A stretch of DNA of 36,270 nt from Streptomyces sp. HD (GTDB taxonomy: Bacteria > Actinomycetota > Actinomycetes > Streptomycetales > Streptomycetaceae). Within the stretch, counting starts at the first letter, position 1, and every line of letters starts with the position of its first letter. The position numbers and the translations under genes are program-made. The notes beneath the pieces were generated by a model. The model did no database searches. It was not told the DNA's origin and was given only the letters and a program-made list of their open reading frames with translations. The DNA lies in NCBI RefSeq assembly GCF_028369295.1, contig NZ_JAQMYP010000079.1, forward strand, positions 1 to 36,270, in the 5' to 3' direction. Positions 29,873-36,270 of the stretch are shown here, piece by piece.

Positions 29873-31363
29873 TCAGTCACGCTTGCAGATACGGTCCAGG
29901 AGGTTCGCGGTGGCGCGCTGGACGCGGGCGTCGACGTGGCCCGGGCGGTCCAGGGACGGGGACCAGGCGAAGGTGCCGGAGGCGAAGACCAGGGCGCCGG
30001 AGGGGGCGCGGTAGAGGGACGTCTCCTGGTGGCGGAGGACGCCCTCCTTGTCCGTGTACGGGGAGTGGGCGAGCAGGATGCGCTCCTCGTGCTCGGGCAG
30101 CGGGGTGCGCGGGAAGTAGCGGTCGGCCTCGCCCGCGACCAGGTCCGCGATCTCGTCGCCCTCGTGGGCGCCGGTCGCCTCCCACAGCCAGTGGTCGGCG
30201 TTGCGGACGATCAGGGGGTGCGGCTCGGGGACCTGGCCCGCGTACTGGATGCCGATCAGTTCCTGCTCGGGGCGGTCGATCTCCCGCCAGAGCACGGGGC
30301 GGCCCGGGCCCTTGCGTTTGCGGCAGGTGAGCAGACGGTCGGGGACGCCGGACGGGGAGGGGCCCAACTCAACCTGCCAGTACATGGAGTTGGCGGAGAG
30401 GAAGACCAGGGACGTGCCGTTCTCGCGGGCGAGCTCGACGGTGCGGCGCATGTTCGTCGACCAGTACTCGTCGTGGCCGGGGAAGACCAGGCCGCGGTAA
30501 CGGGTGGGGTCGACATGGCCGCCGTGCAGGTCGCGGGCGTCGGCGTAGGCGAGGTCGTAGCCGTAGCGCTCGGCCCAGCGGATGAAGTCGTAGGCGTGGC
30601 CGACGTGCAGGGGCAGGCCCGCGCCCGCGTACGGGCGGTCGAAGGAGATGGTCGTGGCGGCGTCGGCCTCGCCGAGCAGACGGCCGTCGTCGTCCCAGGC
30701 GTGGTAGAGGCTGGCGCCGGTACGGCCGTCCTCGGGGTACAGGTTGTAGGCCTGCCAGGTGACGTCGGGGAGGAGCAGGAGCAGGTCCGCGGGGTGGTTG
30801 TCGCGGACGGTGAAGGGGATGTGGGAGCGGTAGCCGTCGGCGGTGGTGAGGACGGCGACGTACGCGCCGATGCTCCAGTACGACGGAACCTGCAGGCGCC
30901 AGGACAGCCACCAGTGGTGGCAGGAGACCGTGCGGTCGGCGGTGAGCGGCGGGGGCTGCACGATGCCGGAGAGACGGGGGCTGGTGGTGATCTTGGCGGC
31001 GCCGTCACCGCCGTAGTGGCCGATGCGGTAGATGTCGACGGCGAATTCCTGAGGCGGGTCGACGGTGATGTGGAAGTCGACGGCCTCGCCGGGGGAGACC
31101 GCGCCGGTGGACGTGAAGCCCTTGATCTGGCGGTGGACGTCGTCGGCGGAGCGTGGGCCGGCGCTGCGGGGGGCGGGGACCCTGGGGGTGTCCGCCGTCG
31201 GGGGGTGCGCCTGGCCGTCGACGTACCAGGGGACGACCTGGCCGGTGTCGTCGAAGTACGTCACGTTGCCGCGCAGCCAGGGGACGGGGCCCTGTCCGAA
31301 GGGGTCCGTCACGGCGTGCGCGAGTGCTCCCGACTCCCAGCGGCGGATCTGTTCGGATCCCAT
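29873..31363 (-). CDS. N,N-dimethylformamidase beta-subunit-like protein
   Basis: A 496-residue protein resembling the C-terminal domain of the large subunit of N,N-dimethylformamidase (PF20254 type). Recognisable pieces are VDIYRIGHYGGDG, WSIGAYVAVLTT, VTWQAYNLYPEDGRTGASLYHAW, FIRWAERYGYDLAYADARDL, LVFPGHDEYWSTNMRRTVELA and FLSANSMYWQVEL. No signal peptide is seen at ATG 31363, whose ribosome site GAGGGAGGGG is strong. The usual annotation comes from fold similarity; hydrolysis of dimethylformamide is not implied for a soil core gene and the true substrate is unknown. No small-subunit gene is adjacent. Two 11-bp tandem repeats follow the stop. Confidence 0.82.
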   Translation of the reverse strand: MGSEQIRRWESGALAHAVTDPFGQGPVPWLRGNVTYFDDTGQVVPWYVDGQAHPPTADTPRVPAPRSAGPRSADDVHRQIKGFTSTGAVSPGEAVDFHITVDPPQEFAVDIYRIGHYGGDGAAKITTSPRLSGIVQPPPLTADRTVSCHHWWLSWRLQVPSYWSIGAYVAVLTTADGYRSHIPFTVRDNHPADLLLLLPDVTWQAYNLYPEDGRTGASLYHAWDDDGRLLGEADAATTISFDRPYAGAGLPLHVGHAYDFIRWAERYGYDLAYADARDLHGGHVDPTRYRGLVFPGHDEYWSTNMRRTVELARENGTSLVFLSANSMYWQVELGPSPSGVPDRLLTCRKRKGPGRPVLWREIDRPEQELIGIQYAGQVPEPHPLIVRNADHWLWEATGAHEGDEIADLVAGEADRYFPRTPLPEHEERILLAHSPYTDKEGVLRHQETSLYRAPSGALVFASGTFAWSPSLDRPGHVDARVQRATANLLDRICKRD

Positions 31364-31563
31364 GGCCGTACCCCTCCCTCGTGCCCCCGTGGTGGTGCGT
31401 CTGCGTCGTGCACCGTGTGCCCCGTGCTGTGCGGGCGCGCCGTGTCTGCGCTTGCGGTTTCTGTCGCATGGCGTGGGCTTTTGTGTGCCTGTCGTATGTC
31501 GTAAGCCCTTGCCATATGCGCTATCGATCCCAGCACATCACATTCCGCACGCATCCTGTCACT

Positions 31564-31576
31564 ATTCGTTGCGAAT
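31564..31576. promoter_or_regulatory. Palindrome upstream of the DMFase-like gene
   Basis: ATTCG-TTG-CGAAT is a perfect 5-bp inverted repeat about 200 bp upstream of the start, in a locally AT-richer stretch that could hold the promoter. Confidence 0.35.
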
Positions 31577-31594
31577 TGGCCGAAAGTGGAACCG

Positions 31595-31633
31595 GGGGTT
31601 CCGACCGGGTACTTGGGGTTCCGACCGGCTACT
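31595..31633. repeat. Two 20-bp tandem repeats
   Basis: GGGGTTCCGACCGG followed by (G/C)TACT is present twice with a 20-bp period, ending 4 bp from the stop codon of the M48-like gene. Confidence 0.85.
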
Positions 31634-31637
31634 GAGG

Positions 31638-33554
31638 TCAGACCAGGCGTACCGGCTTCTCCGGGCGTATGCCCGACTCCACCAGCCAGGCGCGCAGGGG
31701 CGTGGGGTCACCGTCCTCGATGAGGCTGAGGACTCTGGGCGTCAGGTCGGCCGCCCGCTCGCCGTCGACGAGGAGGGTGGGGCCGTCGAGCCAGTCCAGG
31801 CCGGGGGTGGCACCGGCGGTGTCCATCGCGGCGCAGCACACCATCGCGGTCACGTGGTCGGTGAGCAGCTCGCGAGCGGTGCGGGGTGGCTGGAGCGGGA
31901 AGAGGGGGAGCGCGCCGGTGTCCAGGAGGGTGGTGCCGGGGGCGGGGGTCGCCGCCTTGTGCTCCGCGGGGGTCGCGGCTTCCTCCCGGGCCAGTTCGGC
32001 GGTGATGCCTGCGGCGAGGGCGGAACTGCGTTCGGTTTCCTGGTCCTCTTCGAGGGCGTCCTCGGCCATGGATGCGTAGGGGGCCTTGGGGGTGGGGGTG
32101 GGGGCGGCGGGGGCGGGCGCGGCGGGGGCGGATGCGTCGGTGGGGAGCGCGTCGGTGGAAGGCGCGTCGGTGGAAGGCGCGTCGGTGGAAGGCGCGTCGG
32201 TGGAAGGCGCGTGCGGGGCGGATACGTCGGTGGGCCGTGGCGCTGTCGGGAGCGGTGGGGTCGCCAGGTGGTCCATGACGCGGGCCAGGGTCGGGCCGTC
32301 CGTCTCCGGGGGTGTGCCGTCGGTGGTGCGGCGGACGCCGAGGGCGTCGAGGACGCGGTGGAGGCGGGCCGCGTCGGTGCGCCATTTGCGGTCGACGACC
32401 TCCTCCGGGTACTCCTGCCAGTCCACCGGGGACCAGTCCGGGCCGGTCTCGGCGGGGCCGCCGTGGAAGAGGCGGGCGGCTAGCAGGGAGGTGGCCTCGT
32501 CGACCGCGCCGGGCTCTTCGAGCAGGTCACAGGCGGGGCGCTCACCCAACCGGGAGGCGAAGCCCTCGGCCAGCCGGTCCCGGCGGGACAGTTCGGTGAG
32601 CGCGGCCACGACGCCCGCGTCCAGCCGGGACGGCCAGCGGCCCATCCGCCAGGCCGGCAGCGCGACCCGGGTGAGCAGCCGGTCCCAGCCCGCGTAGGCC
32701 AGCCCGACCTGTTCCTGGGCGACGATCCGCAGTCCGTAATCCACAGCCTGTGCACGCTCGGCGGCCGCGGCGGCCACGCCCCGCTCCATCTCGGTGGCGT
32801 GCTCCCGACAGCTGCGCAGCAGGAGCCGCACGATCCAGCCGAGGCCCGCGCACACCGCCCGCGACCCCAGGCAGCGGCCACGCGTCGAGGCGACGGCCAC
32901 GGCGGCGTCCAGACCCCGGACGAAGCGCCGGGCCTGGGCTATGTCCGGGTGCGCCGAGGGTCCCGTACCGGCGACGACCGGGGCGAGGACCGCGCGCAGC
33001 TCGCCGACGCGCATCCACCACAGGAACGGGGAGCCGATGACCAGGACGGGGGCGGCGGGCGTACGGCGATGGGTGCCGTGGGTGCCTCCGCCGCGCAGGC
33101 CGTTGAGCCCCTCCTCGTCGTGGTCCTCGGCCGGCGGGCCGTGGGACGGGTGGGTGCGGTCCTCCAGCCAGCTGTCGCAGTCCGGGGTGAGCGCTATCGC
33201 GGACGGGGCGGGGACGTCGAGGCGGTCGGCGAGGTCGCGCACCATCCGGTACAGGTCCGGGGCCTGCTCCTCGGCTATCGGGACCGTCGGAGTGACGGCG
33301 GGGCGGGCGCGGGCGACGACCAGGGCGACGACGGCGGCGACGAGCAGGACGAGGACGGCGACCGGGGTCACGACCCAGCGGGCGGCGTGCCAGCCCTGGC
33401 CGACGAGGTGTTCGGTGGAGGCGCCGACGAGCAGCACGACGGCGAACGCCGCGGGCAGCAGGGCCACCGCGAGCGCGCGGCTGCGGATGCGCAGCACAGC
33501 GAGGGCCCGGGCACGCGCTGCCTGCGCACCCGCCTCCACACCCATACCGGTCAC
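31638..33554 (-). CDS. Membrane protein with degenerate M48 peptidase domain
   Basis: A 638-residue protein. Two membrane segments lie at about 28-45 and 61-81. Then EEQAPDLYRMVRDLADRLDVPAPSAI and VLVIGSPFLWWMRVGELRAVLAPVVAG closely follow the layout of M48 peptidases, where the second stretch normally reads ...LLAHELGH. Here the zinc-binding HExxH is replaced by APVVAG (about 191-196), so it should be catalytically dead. A helical middle region (RLLLRSCREHATEMERGVAAAAAERAQAV) follows, then a Pro/Ala/Thr-rich linker with four exact STDAP-type repeats (about 449-473) and a C-terminal domain. GTG 33554 has GAGGT 8 nt upstream. The M48 relation is by eye; the role may be scaffold or regulator. 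Confidence 0.82.
   Translation of the reverse strand: MTGMGVEAGAQAARARALAVLRIRSRALAVALLPAAFAVVLLVGASTEHLVGQGWHAARWVVTPVAVLVLLVAAVVALVVARARPAVTPTVPIAEEQAPDLYRMVRDLADRLDVPAPSAIALTPDCDSWLEDRTHPSHGPPAEDHDEEGLNGLRGGGTHGTHRRTPAAPVLVIGSPFLWWMRVGELRAVLAPVVAGTGPSAHPDIAQARRFVRGLDAAVAVASTRGRCLGSRAVCAGLGWIVRLLLRSCREHATEMERGVAAAAAERAQAVDYGLRIVAQEQVGLAYAGWDRLLTRVALPAWRMGRWPSRLDAGVVAALTELSRRDRLAEGFASRLGERPACDLLEEPGAVDEATSLLAARLFHGGPAETGPDWSPVDWQEYPEEVVDRKWRTDAARLHRVLDALGVRRTTDGTPPETDGPTLARVMDHLATPPLPTAPRPTDVSAPHAPSTDAPSTDAPSTDAPSTDALPTDASAPAAPAPAAPTPTPKAPYASMAEDALEEDQETERSSALAAGITAELAREEAATPAEHKAATPAPGTTLLDTGALPLFPLQPPRTARELLTDHVTAMVCCAAMDTAGATPGLDWLDGPTLLVDGERAADLTPRVLSLIEDGDPTPLRAWLVESGIRPEKPVRLV
32134..32208. 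repeat. 15-bp tandem repeats within the M48-like gene
   Basis: Four perfect copies of GCGTCGGTGGAAGGC (32149-32208) follow one degenerate copy (32134-32148). On the coding strand they give (A/S)TDAP-type pentapeptides in the linker, so copy-number change would keep the frame. Confidence 0.93.
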
Positions 33555-33777
33555 GGCCGGACCTCACCCCCTCCGCGGTGCCCTGGCTGTCCGAACTGTC
33601 CTGGCTTTGCTCACTCCCCCACTGTGGCACCCGCCACTGACATCGCAATGCCGGTGGGCCAAGTGCCGGAACGCTTTGCGCCGCACCCTAGTTGGGGCTT
33701 CGACCCACGTCAGCCGGATGGGGCATCGGTCACTCGATGGAATGGCTTTGGGGAGAGGTGGATGACGGACAGCGAGG

Positions 33778-33893
33778 GTCAGGCCCCGGATCCTGACCAA
33801 AGTCCAGTCACGGACCCGGGAATTGGCCCGGGGGTCCGACCATCGGGTCGGGCATGCGTCAGGCCCCGAATCCTGAGACGGATTCGGGGCCTT
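33778..33893. repeat. Direct repeats and hairpins in the 33555-34073 gap
   Basis: A 19-bp direct repeat with one mismatch (GTCAGGCCCCGgATCCTGA) lies at 33778-33796 and 33859-33877. Between them CGGACCCGGG pairs with CCCGGGGGTCCG (33811-33838). The second repeat forms a 13-bp stem, AGGCCCCGAATCC/GGATTCGGGGCCT (33861-33892), that looks like a terminator, perhaps of purD. A plus-strand ATG at 33761 has a good ribosome site, but the frame runs through the hairpins and I do not call it. Confidence 0.65.
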
Positions 33894-33973
33894 CGGGGTT
33901 TATCCGCGGGCGGGGGCTCGCGTGGTGTCGCGGGGGCTCGCGGCGTCACACGGGGTTCTTGCGAGGGTCTCGT

Positions 33974-34067
33974 GGGCGGCTACGCCGGAGTCCCCGCGGG
34001 CGGCTACGCCGGAGTCCCCGCGGGTGACCGGGCGGGGTCCGCGCGGGTGGCTACGCGCGGTCCTCGC
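33974..34067. repeat. 23-24 bp tandem repeats next to purD
   Basis: Two identical 24-bp units beginning GGGCGGCTACGCCGGAGTCC (33974-33997, 33998-34021) are followed by two diverged 23-bp units (34022-34067). The array ends 7 bp from the purD stop codon. Confidence 0.88.
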
Positions 34068-34073
34068 GGATGG

Positions 34074-35327
<1,254 letters not shown>

Positions 35328-35497
35328 GAGGGTCAGCCTAACGGGGTTTTTGTGCGAGGTGCCGAGGGGCCGGGGGGTTGGTGACCTGTACGTTCCTCCA
35401 AGTCGGGGTCGGGGTTTCGGTCGCCGGCCCTGAAGGTTCGCAGCCCTCGGAGCCCGCTTCGGGGAACCTTGACGGGCCTCGTTCGCAGATGAACGCC

Positions 35498-36270
35498 CTA
35501 CTCGTTCGTGAACTCCTCGACCACCGTCGCGCCCAGCTCCCGCACGATCAGGTCGTACCCGGAGAGGGCCGACTCGTTGAGGTCGGGGTCGTCGTCCTCG
35601 GGGATGTCGTCCTCGGGGGCGACCGGGGGCGGCGGCTCCGGGGCGGAGGAAGGCCGGGGGGCCGGGGTGGGGGCCGCCGTGGGTGCCGGACCCGACGAGG
35701 CCGTCGGGGGCGGGGTGGGCGCGCTGGACGTCGACTGGGGAGGGGACGGGCGCTGGGCGGTCGTACCGCCACTGCCGTAACCGCTGTTGCCGCCGTAGCC
35801 GGTGTTGCCGGTGTTGCCGCCCGCGCCGTAGCCGCCGGCGCCCGCGCCGCCGTAGCCACCGCCTCCTCCCCCGCCACCGCCTCCGCCGAAGCCGGAGGAA
35901 CCGCCGGTCGGTGGGGGTGCCGAGCCTCCGCCGGACGGGTCGATGATCGCCTCGATCTTCCACTGGACGCTGAACTGCTCGGCCAGTGACTGCCTCAGGA
36001 CGTCCTCGCTGCCGCTGCTCGCGAAGTTGTCGCGCGCGCCTGCGTTGACGAAGCCGAGTTGGAGGGTGGTGCCGTCGAAGCCGGCCACGTGGGCGTTCTG
36101 GCTGAGCAGGATCCAGGTGAAGCGGCGACGGTTCTTGACCGCTTCCAGGATGTTCGGCCAGAGCATGCGGGGGTCGAGGCCGCCGCTCGGGGGGGCGTAG
36201 GCGGGGGTCTCGGCCGCGGGGGGAGCGGACGGGGGCGCTGTGGGCTGTGGAGTGGGTGCGGGCGTGGGGG
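35498..36270 (-). CDS. dnaX: DNA polymerase III subunit gamma/tau, 3' end only
   Basis: This is the C-terminal part of DnaX, the clamp-loader subunit; the N-terminal ATPase lies beyond the window. The visible 257 codons start in a Pro/Ala/Thr linker, then RMLWPNILEAVKNRRRFTWILLSQNAHVAGFDG through LRQSLAEQFSVQWKIEAIID, the actinobacterial tau domain that usually follows domain III. After this comes a striking low-complexity stretch of Gly, Tyr and Asn (a run of 11 Gly, then YGGAGAGGYG and GNTGNTGYGGNSGYG), a Pro/Ser/Ala linker, an acidic segment (PEDDIPEDDDPDLNES) and the final helix LSGYDLIVRELGATVVEEF. The identity rests on this C-terminal domain and on remembered linkage to purD. Confidence 0.88.
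   Translation of the reverse strand, partial: PTPAPTPQPTAPPSAPPAAETPAYAPPSGGLDPRMLWPNILEAVKNRRRFTWILLSQNAHVAGFDGTTLQLGFVNAGARDNFASSGSEDVLRQSLAEQFSVQWKIEAIIDPSGGGSAPPPTGGSSGFGGGGGGGGGGGYGGAGAGGYGAGGNTGNTGYGGNSGYGSGGTTAQRPSPPQSTSSAPTPPPTASSGPAPTAAPTPAPRPSSAPEPPPPVAPEDDIPEDDDPDLNESALSGYDLIVRELGATVVEEFTNE

Noticed and set aside
32086..32697. Plus-strand frame with SVEGA repeats
   Set aside because: It is the complement of the 15-bp repeat coding for the linker of the M48-like protein; codon use supports the minus strand.
33974..34067. CRISPR-like array next to purD
   Set aside because: The 23-24 bp units are directly adjacent without spacers and there are no cas genes; this is an ordinary tandem repeat.

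Overview
The window is a piece of a high-GC actinobacterial chromosome, almost certainly Streptomyces. Base composition is strongly GC-biased, many genes start with GTG, and the gene set includes bldC, a second Lsr2-type protein, valine dehydrogenase and DUF3073. From memory, the order matches the S. coelicolor core segment running from about SCO4096 (DEAD-box helicase) through bldC (SCO4091), vdh (SCO4089), purMF, purLQS, lsrL (SCO4076), an ABC/two-component module, purC and purD to dnaX (SCO4067). That recollection was not checked against a database. Most of the window is therefore conserved chromosome core rather than a mobile island.

Layout. 1-4472: minus-strand DEAD-box RNA helicase (3' end outside the window), a stalk-like lipoprotein, a small zincin-type metallopeptidase, then a plus-strand membrane metallophosphoesterase. 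4479-4892: a promoter, tRNA-Glu, tRNA-Asp, tRNA-Phe and a terminator. 4893-5678: no substantial gene, but a possible 41-residue membrane peptide, two hairpins and a degenerate repeat block. 5679-9665: the large HrpA-type RNA helicase. 9688-10085: a second, identical tRNA-Asp, its terminator, and a tandem copy of the tRNA 3' half plus terminator, broken by an insertion. 10183-14469: a small CxxC protein, bldC, an unrecognised protein, valine dehydrogenase and DUF3073. 14490-20752: purM/purF, a META-domain lipoprotein, a mycothiol-type isomerase, an M23 peptidase with an ArsR regulator, and a small four-cysteine secreted protein. 20776-24568: purL-purQ-purS, divergent from lsrL. 24737-28855: tRNA-Gly(UCC), tRNA-Gly(GCC), an ABC exporter with a two-component system, and another tRNA-Gly(GCC). 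28865-36270: purC, a DMFase-like secreted-enzyme homologue, an M48-like membrane protein, purD and the 3' end of dnaX.

How the genes work together. Seven purine genes lie here in four transcription units: purF-purM, purS-purQ-purL, purC and purD. PurL is the short form that needs PurQ and PurS, and the three genes are joined by 4-bp overlaps. Two nucleoid or developmental DNA binders (BldC and LsrL) sit among them. The ABC ATPase, permease, histidine kinase and response regulator form one tightly packed operon, in the style of drug- or envelope-stress-responsive exporters.

The most interesting signals are these: (i) a tRNA-Gly(UCC) lacking both the G18-G19 pair and the normal T-loop TTC, the pattern of staphylococcal cell-wall tRNAs; (ii) the broken tandem duplicate of tRNA-Asp; (iii) an M48-like membrane protein whose HExxH motif is gone; (iv) short tandem repeats immediately after the stop codons of four separate genes; and (v) a degenerate repeat array upstream of hrpA.
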